NCBI GenBank assembly: GCA_904397895.1
Contig: CAJFOZ010000090.1
Coordinates: 1 to 39,023, forward strand
DNA: 39,023 bases
Direction of reading: 5' to 3'
Source: an uncultured Clostridia bacterium
GTDB lineage: Bacteria > Bacillota > Clostridia > Oscillospirales > Acutalibacteraceae
Positions 6,482 through 14,728 of the stretch are shown here, piece after piece (the stretch's first letter is position 1; each line of letters starts with the position of its first letter). Under the pieces are notes generated by a model. That model was given only the letters and a program-made list of their open reading frames with translations. It was not told where the DNA came from and searched no databases. The translations under genes were made by a program, and so were the position numbers.

Positions 6482-6504
6482 AAGAGCGAGGAGGTTGGAA
6501 ATAC

Positions 6505-6975
6505 ATGAAAAAACAATCCAATATCATTTCTCAGAATTTAACCACACTACGGCAGTTTCATAAATATTCTCAGGAAGAAGTGGCGGAAAAAATTGGAGTC
6601 ACCCGCCAGGCAGTGGCAAAATGGGAATCAGGGGAAACCATTCCCGACATTCTCAACTGCGACGCGTTGGCAGAGCTTTACGATGTATCGGTAGACGATC
6701 TGATCCATTTTAATCAGAAAAAGGAACGGATGCCGATTCCACCAAGAGGCAAGCATCTTTTTGGGACCGTCACGGTAGGAGAACGCGGGCAGGTGGTCCT
6801 TCCCAAAAAGGCTCGGGACCTTTTCCACATCAAGCCGGGCGACCTTTTGGTCGTATTAGGGGATGAGAACCCGCAAAGCGCGGGCATCGCCTTGGTTAGC
6901 GGTGACACCGTTCTTCGCAATATTGCCTTTCTGCGGGATATGCTTTATAGCGGCGAAAAGGAGGATAATAAATGA
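6505..6975 (+). CDS. XRE-family HTH regulator fused to an AbrB/SpoVT domain
   Basis: This 156-residue protein has an HTH_3 domain at about 10-65 (SQEEVAEKIGVTRQAVAKWE) and a SpoVT/AbrB swapped-hairpin domain at about 85-130 (GTVTVGERGQVVLPKKARDL then IKPGDLLVVLGDE). Both halves bind DNA in their own families, so this is a double DNA-binding protein. The ATG has GAGGAGG 10 bases upstream. Its stop overlaps the start of the ABC ATPase gene (ATGA), so it is the operon's first gene and the probable regulator of the exporter. The inverted repeat at 6403-6459 is the likely target. I infer repression. Confidence 0.88.
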   Translation: MKKQSNIISQNLTTLRQFHKYSQEEVAEKIGVTRQAVAKWESGETIPDILNCDALAELYDVSVDDLIHFNQKKERMPIPPRGKHLFGTVTVGERGQVVLPKKARDLFHIKPGDLLVVLGDENPQSAGIALVSGDTVLRNIAFLRDMLYSGEKEDNK

Positions 6976-7730
6976 CTGAATTGCTTCAGGTAGAGCATTT
7001 GAACAAACGTTATCCCGGTTTTACCCTGCGGGATGTTTCTATCCGTGTAAAACCAGGGCGCATCATGGGGCTCATCGGCAAAAATGGAGCCGGCAAAAGC
7101 ACGACCTTAAAATCCATACTGAATATGGTCCGTCCGGAATCCGGAACCGTCACCATGCTGGGAAAAGATTTCTTCCAGCATGAAAAGCAATGCAAGCAGA
7201 AAATAGGCGTAGTTTTCGGGGGCATCGATTTTTACCCGTTGAAAAAGCTGGCGGCCATCACTGCTGTGACCAGACGGTTTTACCCCGATTGGGATCAGAA
7301 GCGATACCAAGAGTACCTCAGGCAGTTTTCCCTGGATGAAAGCAAACAATTCAGGGCGCTTTCCAATGGGATGAAAGTGAAGTATCTGCTAGCGCTGGCC
7401 CTTTCCCATAACGCACAGCTCTATCTTCTGGATGAGCCTACTTCCGGATTAGATCCCGTTTCACGGGATGAAATCCTCCATATCTTCACCCGCATTGTTA
7501 AAGATGGAAAGCGTTCCATCCTGTTTTCCACCCACATCACCTCAGACCTGGACCGCTGTGCCGACGATATCACCTACATCCAAAACGGACAGGTACTGGA
7601 AAGTGCAGATAAGGAAACCTTTCTTCAGTCCTTCGATCATCTGAAAATGCCGACAGATACCGGTCCGCTCACTTTGGAGGAAATCATGTTACGCACAGAA
7701 GGGAGAAATTTGGATGAAACTGCTCTATAA
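6972..7730 (+). CDS. ABC transporter ATP-binding protein (YtrB/BcrA-like)
   Basis: This 252-residue single-domain ATPase has Walker A GKNGAGKST (about 37-45), the signature ALSNGMKVK (S-N-G-M instead of LSGGQ, common in this exporter group), Walker B LYLLDEPTSGLD, and the switch His in ILFSTHITSD. It would power the membrane partner encoded next. Such small XRE/GntR-ATPase-ABC2 operons are typical Firmicutes exporters induced by envelope stress; the substrate cannot be read here. It overlaps the upstream regulator by 4 bases and the permease by 17. Confidence 0.92.
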   Translation: MTELLQVEHLNKRYPGFTLRDVSIRVKPGRIMGLIGKNGAGKSTTLKSILNMVRPESGTVTMLGKDFFQHEKQCKQKIGVVFGGIDFYPLKKLAAITAVTRRFYPDWDQKRYQEYLRQFSLDESKQFRALSNGMKVKYLLALALSHNAQLYLLDEPTSGLDPVSRDEILHIFTRIVKDGKRSILFSTHITSDLDRCADDITYIQNGQVLESADKETFLQSFDHLKMPTDTGPLTLEEIMLRTEGRNLDETAL

Positions 7731-8352
7731 GGAGTTGGCGTTGGCTGCCCATCCCACTTCCATTGTATTTGCTTTTTTAGGCTGTTTGGTTGTAGTGCCG
7801 GCATACCCTTATACCGTCATTTTCATGTTTGGTTGCCTGGCTCCCTACATTACCTTCCTCTATGCCAGAGAAACCAATGACGCCTGGTATACCGCCATTC
7901 TCCCCGTCACCAAGCGGGAAAGCGTCAAGGGAAAATGCCTGCTGATTCTCTCCATCCAGCTGTTCCAGTTGTCGCTTTCCATCCCTTGTGTCTTTCTTCG
8001 TGGGATCCTCCAAGTTGGAAACAATCCGGTAGGGATTGACCCAACGGTTGCCTGGTATGGGTTTGGGTTGATCATTTACGCTGTTTTTGATCTGGCCTTC
8101 TTCCCTACCTATTATAAAAATGGGTACAAAGCAGGAAAAGCTTTTGTAATTGCCGCCATTCCCATGCTGCTGTTGATGATAGGGGTGGAGGGAGCCGTCC
8201 ATCTTCCGGTTCTTGCCTGGCTGGACAGCTATGCGCCACAGCATCTGATGCAGCAAATACCCATCCTGTTTACAGGGATCCTATGCTATATGGTTCTGCT
8301 TTTCTTAGCGTATCGGATTTCCGTCAAACGTTTTGAAAGAGTGGATTTATAA
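7714..8352 (+). CDS. ABC-2 type permease subunit (ABC2_membrane_5-like)
   Basis: This 212-residue protein has six hydrophobic segments. It opens MKLLYKELALAAHPTSIVFA, a start typical of this small permease family, and has the conserved ARETNDAWYTAILPVTKRES loop (about 50-70) that connects to the ATPase. It begins inside the ATPase gene (17-base overlap; GGGAG about 9 bases before the ATG) and is followed immediately by a terminator. It should form the channel of the exporter. Confidence 0.85.
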   Translation: MKLLYKELALAAHPTSIVFAFLGCLVVVPAYPYTVIFMFGCLAPYITFLYARETNDAWYTAILPVTKRESVKGKCLLILSIQLFQLSLSIPCVFLRGILQVGNNPVGIDPTVAWYGFGLIIYAVFDLAFFPTYYKNGYKAGKAFVIAAIPMLLLMIGVEGAVHLPVLAWLDSYAPQHLMQQIPILFTGILCYMVLLFLAYRISVKRFERVDL

Positions 8353-8396
8353 AAAAGCAGCTTCGACTGGTTTCTACCAGACGGAGCTGCTTTTTG
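8352..8396 (+). terminator. Terminator of the XRE-AbrB/ABC operon
   Basis: A strong stem, AAAAAGCAGCT...AGCTGCTTTTT with an inner CTGGT/ACCAG, starts at the stop codon of the permease and ends in TTTTT. Confidence 0.9.
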
Positions 8397-8399
8397 CTG

Positions 8400-8620
8400 T
8401 TTGGTGATCATTAACATTCAGGTTCCAGCGTCATTGGATTCGCGAAAAGCCCTGGGCAAATGCCACGGCTGGGCCTTATAAAAGAGGCGCAAAACGGGAT
8501 GTACTGAAGCTGTACGGCGGCCGGCTGCAACAATCGCTATGCTGTGTGTCATCTCTGTTTTGTGTATGGATGGAGGCCTGTGCAGAGACCGCCGGTAGGC
8601 CGAACGGCTACCTATTTCCA
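8400..8620. other. Intergenic stretch, content unexplained
   Basis: About 220 bases separate two convergent operons. Near 8592-8612, GGTAGGCCGAACGGCTACC forms a stem with one bulge that might end the lipoprotein transcript, but it lacks a clear T-tract. A minus-strand open frame of 67 codons (8418-8621) has a TTG start and no known family; I do not call it a gene. Confidence 0.35.
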
Positions 8621-8627
8621 AAAGAAA

Positions 8628-9104
8628 CTATTTCAAAGCAGTAGCCTCATATTCTGCTCGTAGCTCCACATGCCCACGGAAGTTCTTATAATCGACCATA
8701 ATATAGTTCCCGCCGCTTGCGCAGGCGATATCGGTTTCAAAGTTGCCGTCTGCCCGCGGCTCTAGTTCCGTCACTTCCTCGTTTTGGCGGATGCGTATCA
8801 CCGCACTGCCAGAATCATTTTTGATTGTGCCGTATAGATGGATCTTACGTAACTGGATGGAACCACCGCCGAATACAACATCCCTTCCGGTATCCCCGTC
8901 ACAGTCCGCCTGATACCTGCCGGTATAGGCGTCTTCGTCGGGGAAACGGGAACCGATCAAATGCTTATCATCCGTAATCTGCGATTGCCCAAGGGCTTCA
9001 GCCAGGTTATTTAAAAACCTGTGGACCTCACCGCCGTCCATGCTACAGGCCGCTAGGGGAATTATGATACAAACCGCCGCAAACACTGCAAGGATTTTTT
9101 TCAT
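8628..9104 (-). CDS. Small lipoprotein of the Bce-type module
   Basis: The 158-residue protein begins MKKILAVFAAVCIIIPLAAC, a lipoprotein signal with the lipobox cysteine at residue 20. The mature part is acidic and beta-rich (VFGGGSIQLRKIHLYGTIKN; EVTELEPRADGNFETDIACA) and matches no family I recognise. The ATG at 9104 has AAGGAGG 5 bases upstream; the longer frame to 9197 lies inside the permease gene and lacks an RBS. It follows the FtsX-like permease by 11 bases, so it is co-transcribed and may sit outside the membrane as a sensor or accessory part of the transporter. Confidence 0.8.
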   Translation of the reverse strand: MKKILAVFAAVCIIIPLAACSMDGGEVHRFLNNLAEALGQSQITDDKHLIGSRFPDEDAYTGRYQADCDGDTGRDVVFGGGSIQLRKIHLYGTIKNDSGSAVIRIRQNEEVTELEPRADGNFETDIACASGGNYIMVDYKNFRGHVELRAEYEATALK

Positions 9105-9115
9105 AGGTTCCTCCT

Positions 9116-11101
9116 TTATCTGCTGACGATTTTGTAATAGGTCTTGGCCGTCAGCAGGTAGATCAGTACATACATGACCGCAAACACCAGGAAACACACG
9201 CCCGTGCAGGCGATGTACAGCCCCGTATTCATCAGATTGAGCAGCGCCAAGATCTTGGAGATCAGCGGGAATGCCGCCACAACATGGATGCCCGCTACAA
9301 GCAATGGCAGGAAGAATACGGTCAGCACCTGGGAGCGGATGGAAGACTTCACCTCTTCACGGCTCATACCCACCTTTTGCATGATTTCAAAGCGTTCCTT
9401 ATCGTCATAACCTTCGGAAATCTGCTTGTAATAGATAATCAGCACTGTCGCCATGATAAACAACACGCCTAGGAAAATGCCGATGAAGAATAGGCCGCCA
9501 TACAGGCCGATAAAACTGGTCCTGGCATCAAACCGTGACTCAGCACTTCCCTCAAACCCATTTTCTGCAAGCAGGTCCATCATAGCGGTATAGAACCCGC
9601 TCTGCTCTTCTTTACCGGCGTCGGTGTCAAACCCATAGAAATACCGGCATTCATTTGCAATATCGGTGAGGGCTTCTTTTTGTTTTGCATACAAGTCGTC
9701 AATTTCAGCCATGTCACGCACTACGATAAACTGGCTGTTGGCCACATTGGCCGCAAAGATGCCGTTCCCCACAAACTCATTCAGCTTTTCTTTCACCTTG
9801 TATTGCTTATCAAACACTTTCAGGACCGGATAGTCAAAACTCTTCCGGTTGGAGTACAGAAGGATTTCCCCCTCTTCCAGCGTTTCATTGGTCCCCATTG
9901 CCCCGTTGTAGTCCGACAGGGGGACGAAAATCAGATTGGTAATAGAATTCATCACCATCAAGGAACCGTTGCGGGATACCTGGAAGGTGTCGCCGTCTTC
10001 AATACTGGAAAAGGATAAATAAGTGTACTGGAGCTCATGGGTCACATGCAAGCCTTTTTGTTGCTGTAGGGCACGGATTTTATCAAAGGTTTCCTCGCTG
10101 CGTTCCCTGGAACCTTCATCCGAATACACCACAAAATCATTGGGATACCGGGTATGGATGATGTCTTCCATCCCCAGCATCATGGAGCTAGTGGAAGAAA
10201 TCATCACCAGAACCATGGTGGATAGGATACAGATATTGGCAAGTCCTACCGCGTTCTGTTTCATCCGGTAAATCATGCCGGAAATGCTGATGAAATGCTT
10301 GGTTTTATAGTAGTACTTCTTGTTCTTTCTCAGCAATTTCAAAAGAGCGATGCTGCCGGCAGTAAACAGCATGTAGGTCCCGATGATGACCAGGACGACC
10401 GCCACAAAAAAGGTCAGGATGGATGCAATGGGGTTCTCCACTGTCAGCGCCATATAGTAGCCGACGCCTACACAGGCGAGTCCCAGAACAGCCATCAGCC
10501 ATTTGGTTTTGGGTTCTTTCTCCCCTGCCCTGCCTTCCCGCAGCAGCTCTATGGGGTTTGCCACATGGATCTGGCGTACGGCATTGAGAAAAATCAGGAA
10601 AAAGACTACCCCGAAAAAAACAACGGTAGTTTTAATGGCTTCAGCAGATATAAAAAATCCCAGGGAAATTTCTGCACCGATCACCTTAGTGATGACAAGG
10701 AACATGACCTTATCCAAGGCGATCCCCACAAGCAAGCCGCCCCCTAAACCGATCAATGCCACGTACAGGGACTCCCATGCCATGGTCCGCGCCAAGTGGC
10801 GTTTCTCCATACCCAGGATATTGAAAACGCCAAATTCCTTTTTCCTGCGTTTTACCAAAAAACTGTTGGTATAGAACAGGAAGATAAAAGCAAACAGCGC
10901 CGTCACCCAGCTGCCTAAGGACATGGTATACATTAACGTCTGTGCGCCGATCATCTTTTCCAGCCCCGGATTCAGGGACAGGGATTTGATGATATAGAAA
11001 ACGGCTACCGTCAGGATGCAGGTGAGAATATATGGGAGATAGGTTTTCCCGTTTTTGCGTATATTGCTGGCGGCCAGTTTGGGAAAGAACCCTTTATTCA
11101 T
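9116..11101 (-). CDS. FtsX-type ABC permease, BceB/VraG-like
   Basis: This 661-residue membrane protein has the BceB layout: an N-terminal FtsX unit (ASNIRKNGKTYLPYILTCI, then KRRKKEFGVFNILGM, the conserved coupling loop near residue 90), a long extracellular domain in the middle (about residues 310-520), and C-terminal helices with KISEGYDDKERFEIMQKVGMS. This family removes cell-wall-targeting peptide antibiotics from their lipid targets and signals to a partner histidine kinase. The ATG at 11101 is used, overlapping the ATPase by 8 bases, with GGTGG ahead. The operon context supports a resistance/sensing role. The peptide is unknown. Confidence 0.92.
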   Translation of the reverse strand: MNKGFFPKLAASNIRKNGKTYLPYILTCILTVAVFYIIKSLSLNPGLEKMIGAQTLMYTMSLGSWVTALFAFIFLFYTNSFLVKRRKKEFGVFNILGMEKRHLARTMAWESLYVALIGLGGGLLVGIALDKVMFLVITKVIGAEISLGFFISAEAIKTTVVFFGVVFFLIFLNAVRQIHVANPIELLREGRAGEKEPKTKWLMAVLGLACVGVGYYMALTVENPIASILTFFVAVVLVIIGTYMLFTAGSIALLKLLRKNKKYYYKTKHFISISGMIYRMKQNAVGLANICILSTMVLVMISSTSSMMLGMEDIIHTRYPNDFVVYSDEGSRERSEETFDKIRALQQQKGLHVTHELQYTYLSFSSIEDGDTFQVSRNGSLMVMNSITNLIFVPLSDYNGAMGTNETLEEGEILLYSNRKSFDYPVLKVFDKQYKVKEKLNEFVGNGIFAANVANSQFIVVRDMAEIDDLYAKQKEALTDIANECRYFYGFDTDAGKEEQSGFYTAMMDLLAENGFEGSAESRFDARTSFIGLYGGLFFIGIFLGVLFIMATVLIIYYKQISEGYDDKERFEIMQKVGMSREEVKSSIRSQVLTVFFLPLLVAGIHVVAAFPLISKILALLNLMNTGLYIACTGVCFLVFAVMYVLIYLLTAKTYYKIVSR

Positions 11102-11861
11102 GGTGATCACCACCTGTTATCAGCAACGTTAAGGTGTCGGATATCTTCTGGTACATCTGCTCGTCGGTACTGTTGCCGCGATAGATCTGATGGAACACCT
11201 CACCGTCTTTGATAAACAGCACGCGCCCGGCATGGCTTGCCGCTTTGACCGAATGGGTCACCATCAGGATGGTCTGTCCATCCCAGTTGATCTCGTTAAA
11301 AATCCGAAGCAGGTCGTCAGTGGACTTGGAGTCCAGAGCGCCTGTAGGTTCGTCGGCCAGCACCAGCTTAGGGCCGGTAATTAGGGCACGGGCCACGGCG
11401 GCTCTCTGTTTCTGTCCCCCGGAAACTTCGTACGGGTATTTGGCCAAGAGATTGGAAATGCCCAGTTTCTTTGCAATGGGCTGCAATCGGGTGTTCATCT
11501 CCTGATAGCTTTTCCCTCCCAGAACCAGGGGAAGGAAAATGTTATCCCTCAAGGTGAAGGTATCCAGGAGGTTGAAGTCCTGGAACACAAATCCCAGATT
11601 ATCCCGGCGGAAAGCCGAAATCTCTTTTTCCTTTACCGTAGAAAGGCTTCTTCCTTCCAAAAGCACCTCGCCGGCAGTAGGCTTATCCAAAGCCGCCAGG
11701 ATGTTGAGCAGGGTGGTCTTCCCGGAACCGGACTCGCCCATGATGGCCACATATTCACCCGGCTCTACGGAAAAGGATACGTTGGATAAAGCCCGTACCT
11801 GGTTCCCTCCGAATCGGGTGGTATAGATTTTCTGAAGGCTTTTCGCCTCTAATATCGCCAT
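11094..11861 (-). CDS. ABC transporter ATPase, BceA-like
   Basis: This 255-residue ATPase of the MacB/BceA type has Walker A GESGSGKT (42-49), the VFQDFNLLDTFTLRDNIFLPL Q-loop region, signature VSGGQKQR, Walker B LVLADEPTGALD and ILMVTHS. The start at 11861 is chosen for AGGAGG 8 bases upstream; the longer frame to 11969 runs through the promoter and operator region. It partners the FtsX-type permease (8-base overlap). It is preceded by a separate promoter carrying direct repeats, so it is probably induced by the neighbouring response regulator. Confidence 0.94.
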   Translation of the reverse strand: MAILEAKSLQKIYTTRFGGNQVRALSNVSFSVEPGEYVAIMGESGSGKTTLLNILAALDKPTAGEVLLEGRSLSTVKEKEISAFRRDNLGFVFQDFNLLDTFTLRDNIFLPLVLGGKSYQEMNTRLQPIAKKLGISNLLAKYPYEVSGGQKQRAAVARALITGPKLVLADEPTGALDSKSTDDLLRIFNEINWDGQTILMVTHSVKAASHAGRVLFIKDGEVFHQIYRGNSTDEQMYQKISDTLTLLITGGDHHE

Positions 11862-11894
11862 ATGAATAGCCTCCTTTGTTTCTTTTGTGGCCTT

Positions 11895-11961
11895 ATTATA
11901 ACAAAGCGGCCGGAGCCCCCGACATCGAATCGGGTGACATTCCGGCCGTTTCGTGTGACAT
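11895..11961 (-). promoter_or_regulatory. Response-regulator-dependent promoter of the bceAB-like genes
   Basis: On the minus strand there is a perfect TATAAT (11895-11900) with no good -35. Upstream are two copies of ATGTCAC (11934-11940 and 11955-11961 on this strand), spaced 21 bp, two helical turns. This is the layout of an OmpR-family activator site next to an activator-dependent promoter. The likely binder is the response regulator at 13001-13672. Confidence 0.65.
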
Positions 11962-11975
11962 TTTTGCAAGATGGA

Positions 11976-12983
11976 CTATTCCACCTGTAATTTATCGGTA
12001 TGCAGATCAAGGGAAATGGTAGTTCCCACACCGGGCGTGGATTGGGCACTGATTTTGTGGGAGAGCCTATAAGCCGCCATTTTACATAGATACAGGCCCA
12101 GCCCTGTGGACTTCTTATCGGAACGCCCATTGTACCCGGTAAAGCCCTTTTCAAAAATTCTGGGCAGGTCTTCCGGCGCAATCCCGATACCGGTATCGGA
12201 AATTTTCAGCACCCTTTCCGGCGTGACTGTGATGGTCACTGATCCTTCCCGCGTATATTTGATGCTGTTGGATAGGATCTGCTCAATGATGAACAGGAGC
12301 CACTTTTCATCCGTCAGCACCGGCATATGAACCGGCTGATAGGCAAGGCGGATCCTGCGGCGCACAAACTGGGGCGCATATTTATGGATGGCCTGCTTGA
12401 TAATACCGTCCAAATCGTATTCCCGGAAGACGTAGTCGGAGGACCCGCTTCCCAGCCGCAGATAGCTTAACACCATCTCCACATACTGCTCAATCCGAAA
12501 CAGCTGGGCGGAAAGCTCCCGGTGTTCCTCGGTATCTTCGCTCTCCAGGGCCATCCGCATCACAGAAATTGGCGTTTTTATCTGGTGGACCCAGGTGGTA
12601 TAATAGTCCATACTCTCCTGGCGTTCCGTGTGCCAATTGGTCAGAGCGGCGTCCAAAATACGCCGCTGCTCCTTCAGCATCTCCTGTAAATCTGCTTCTG
12701 CCAACGTTTTGGGGCCCGGCAGCTGATCCAGCATGATCTGGACATTCCGAGTGATTCTCCGGCATTCCTGATGCCGCTTCCAGTAAAAGAAAAAGTGCGC
12801 AGAAAGAACCACAGCCGCAAGAAGGGCGCATAGTCCCGACGCATACCACACTGCTTCGGTTTCCAGTTCATATAGGGAGAAAATGATGGCAAAGATGCCG
12901 GCAAACGCCAGAAACAAAAGTGCCGTAAACCGGTATTGTTTTAGATAGCAACCCACTATAGCGTACCACTTTTCCTGTTTCAT
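11976..12983 (-). CDS. Sensor histidine kinase, BceS-like intramembrane-sensing type
   Basis: In this 335-residue kinase, two N-terminal transmembrane helices (about 20-38 and 47-68) are separated by only a few residues, so there is no extracellular sensor. This marks intramembrane-sensing kinases that take their signal from a BceAB transporter. The phospho-acceptor is H133 in TTWVHQIKTPIS, the N box is EQILSNSIKYT (N239), and G boxes are DTGIGI and STGLGLYLCK. I prefer the ATG at 12983 (a G-rich RBS directly upstream); an ATG at 13004 overlapping the regulator stop in ATGA is the alternative. Confidence 0.92.
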   Translation of the reverse strand: MKQEKWYAIVGCYLKQYRFTALLFLAFAGIFAIIFSLYELETEAVWYASGLCALLAAVVLSAHFFFYWKRHQECRRITRNVQIMLDQLPGPKTLAEADLQEMLKEQRRILDAALTNWHTERQESMDYYTTWVHQIKTPISVMRMALESEDTEEHRELSAQLFRIEQYVEMVLSYLRLGSGSSDYVFREYDLDGIIKQAIHKYAPQFVRRRIRLAYQPVHMPVLTDEKWLLFIIEQILSNSIKYTREGSVTITVTPERVLKISDTGIGIAPEDLPRIFEKGFTGYNGRSDKKSTGLGLYLCKMAAYRLSHKISAQSTPGVGTTISLDLHTDKLQVE

Positions 12984-13000
12984 TTTCCCCCCCGCCCCTC

Positions 13001-13672
13001 TCATTCGACGATGTACCCGCTGCCTACCTTGGTGGCAATAAAATCATGCAGTCCGGCGTTTTCCAGCTTCTTACGCAGGCGGTTTACATTGACTGTCAGG
13101 GTGTTTTCCTCCACATATTCGTCCATCTGCCACAGCTTGGTCATCAGGGCCTCCCGGCTGACCACCTTGCCTTTATTTTCCAAAAGGGTCTGTAGGATAC
13201 GGAAATCATTTTTGGTCAGCTCAATCCGCTTCCCCTGGTAGGTAAGGGTGGTATCGTTCAGGTTCAGGACCGCCCCCCTGTGTTCCAAAACCGGGATTTT
13301 GCTTCCCATATCGTAGGTGCGGCGGAGCAATGCTTGGATTTTGGCGGTCATCACACCTAAATCAATGGGTTTGGCGATAAAATCGTCGCCGCCCATATTC
13401 ATGGCCATCACGATGTTCATATTGTCCGAAGCGGAGGAAATAAACACCACCGGTACATTGGAGATTTTCCGGATTTCACTGCACCAATGGTAGCCATTGA
13501 AAAACGGCAGCATAATATCCACCAGCACCATATGGGGATCATACTCCACAAATGTGGGGATGACATTCTGAAAATCCTCTGCGCATAGCGCTTCATTTCC
13601 CCAGGATTGAATTTGTTTCTTTATGGCTTTGGCCAAAGAAACATCGTCTTCAATGATTAGAATGCGATACAT
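13001..13672 (-). CDS. OmpR/PhoB-family response regulator, BceR-like
   Basis: The 223-residue protein has a receiver domain (IIEDD at 7-10, phospho-acceptor D52 in VLVDIMLP, conserved K101 in AKPID) and a C-terminal winged helix (about 130-223; FRILQTLLENKGKVVSREAL, NTLTVNVNRLRKKLE). It is the first gene of the regulator-kinase pair; its stop overlaps an ATG of the kinase frame. It should activate the downstream ABC genes through the ATGTCAC direct repeats. RBS AAGGGG lies just before the ATG. Confidence 0.94.
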   Translation of the reverse strand: MYRILIIEDDVSLAKAIKKQIQSWGNEALCAEDFQNVIPTFVEYDPHMVLVDIMLPFFNGYHWCSEIRKISNVPVVFISSASDNMNIVMAMNMGGDDFIAKPIDLGVMTAKIQALLRRTYDMGSKIPVLEHRGAVLNLNDTTLTYQGKRIELTKNDFRILQTLLENKGKVVSREALMTKLWQMDEYVEENTLTVNVNRLRKKLENAGLHDFIATKVGSGYIVE

Positions 13673-13746
13673 AGCCCCTTCTTCCTTTTGCTTCCCCCAG
13701 TATTATTGGTTAAATGCCCGTTGAGATGAAGATTTCCCAATTATAA

Positions 13747-14556
13747 TCAAACTGGATGCTGTGCTTGCTTTTTGAATATATCAACCGCATGACTTGTAAT
13801 ACCCAATAGATCCGTGCGTTCACAAGTTGCAAAGTGATATTTTAAATACAACTGGAATGTATCGTGATCCATTGCATCGATTGCCTCACGCATCAATAAG
13901 GCGCAGCCGTCTGTGGACACATAATGAAGCCGGGTTACGGGAAAATCTTTCATTAAATCGTCCACATCTTCTTTACGGACCAATTCAAATAAATCCTTTG
14001 GTTCCGATTTTGCGGCAAATGTTTGGGAATCAAGCAATCCATTTTCAATATATTGGGCAACATTGATGTTTCCGCGATGAAATCCCTCGTCAAGAAGACA
14101 GCCATCGGATATCACATAGGCGGCGAAAACCACGCCTCCCTGTTTTGTAACACGGATGGCCTCCCGCAACGCCTGTTGTTTATCCTCCTTATTATAAAGA
14201 TGATATAGCGGCCCCAACAACAGCGTGATGTCGTATTTATCGTCCGGGAAGGCGGACAAATCCAAAGCGTTGCCCTGTCTAATCGTTATGTTTTCACTTG
14301 ACAGCGTATTTTTGCGGAAAACCTCAATGTTATGTTCAACCAATTCCACTGCGTCAACTGCATATCCCTGACGTGCCAACGCATGGGAATAACGGCCGGT
14401 TCCTGCGCCGATTTCAAGCACACGGTCGCCAGGCTGTATGTATTTCTCTATATATCGCATCGTGGTGAGAAACTCCACTGTTCCATGCCGGAAGGACAAT
14501 CGGCTATCTTCGTCGTAGCTATTATAAAAGTCGATTAAATACTCGTTTGCTTTCAT
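13747..14556 (-). CDS. Class I SAM-dependent methyltransferase
   Basis: This 269-residue protein has motif I RVLEIGAGTGRYSHA at about 45-59, acidic motif II in YAVDAVELVEHNIE, and YDITLLLGPLYHLYNKEDK as motif IV, followed by ALREAIRVTKQGGVV. The GPLYHL block is typical of a Firmicutes methyltransferase group whose substrates are not established. The ATG at 14556 follows GAGAGGTG by 5 bases; the longer frame to 14604 has no RBS. It appears monocistronic. Small-molecule rather than nucleic-acid methylation is likely but unproven. Confidence 0.85.
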   Translation of the reverse strand: MKANEYLIDFYNSYDEDSRLSFRHGTVEFLTTMRYIEKYIQPGDRVLEIGAGTGRYSHALARQGYAVDAVELVEHNIEVFRKNTLSSENITIRQGNALDLSAFPDDKYDITLLLGPLYHLYNKEDKQQALREAIRVTKQGGVVFAAYVISDGCLLDEGFHRGNINVAQYIENGLLDSQTFAAKSEPKDLFELVRKEDVDDLMKDFPVTRLHYVSTDGCALLMREAIDAMDHDTFQLYLKYHFATCERTDLLGITSHAVDIFKKQAQHPV

Positions 14557-14593
14557 GCTGCACCTCTCTTTATAGAAAATTTTACAGTTTTGA

Positions 14594-14728
14594 TATCTAT
14601 CCACCAGACCATGGGATCATTTCGATGGTACACACTACAAGCTTGTATATGGACAACCTGATGGACGCCCAAACGGATTGCACATGGGAAGCGGGATTTA
14701 TATAGGTATCCCATTTGACTTTTTATAG
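14594..14728 (+). pseudogene. Possible C-terminal gene remnant convergent with queA
   Basis: Between an in-frame TGA (14591) and a TAG (14726-14728) there are 44 sense codons reading WDHFDGTHYKLVYGQPDGRP, then a Gly-rich hydrophobic end ([11 protein letters not shown]). There is no start codon with an RBS and no family I recognise. Its last bases overlap the 3' end of queA on the other strand. The composition is protein-like, so it may be the tail of a decayed gene. Chance cannot be excluded. Confidence 0.28.

Noticed and set aside
8418-8621. 67-codon minus-strand frame downstream of the lipoprotein gene
   Set aside because: It has a TTG start without a convincing RBS and an unrecognised, arginine-rich product. 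Left as unexplained sequence.
9105-9197. 31-codon N-terminal extension of the lipoprotein
   Set aside because: It lies inside the permease gene. The ATG at 9104 begins a perfect lipoprotein signal and has AAGGAGG.
11862-11969. 36-codon N-terminal extension of the BceA-like ATPase
   Set aside because: It covers the TATAAT and the ATGTCAC repeats. The RBS supports the ATG at 11861.
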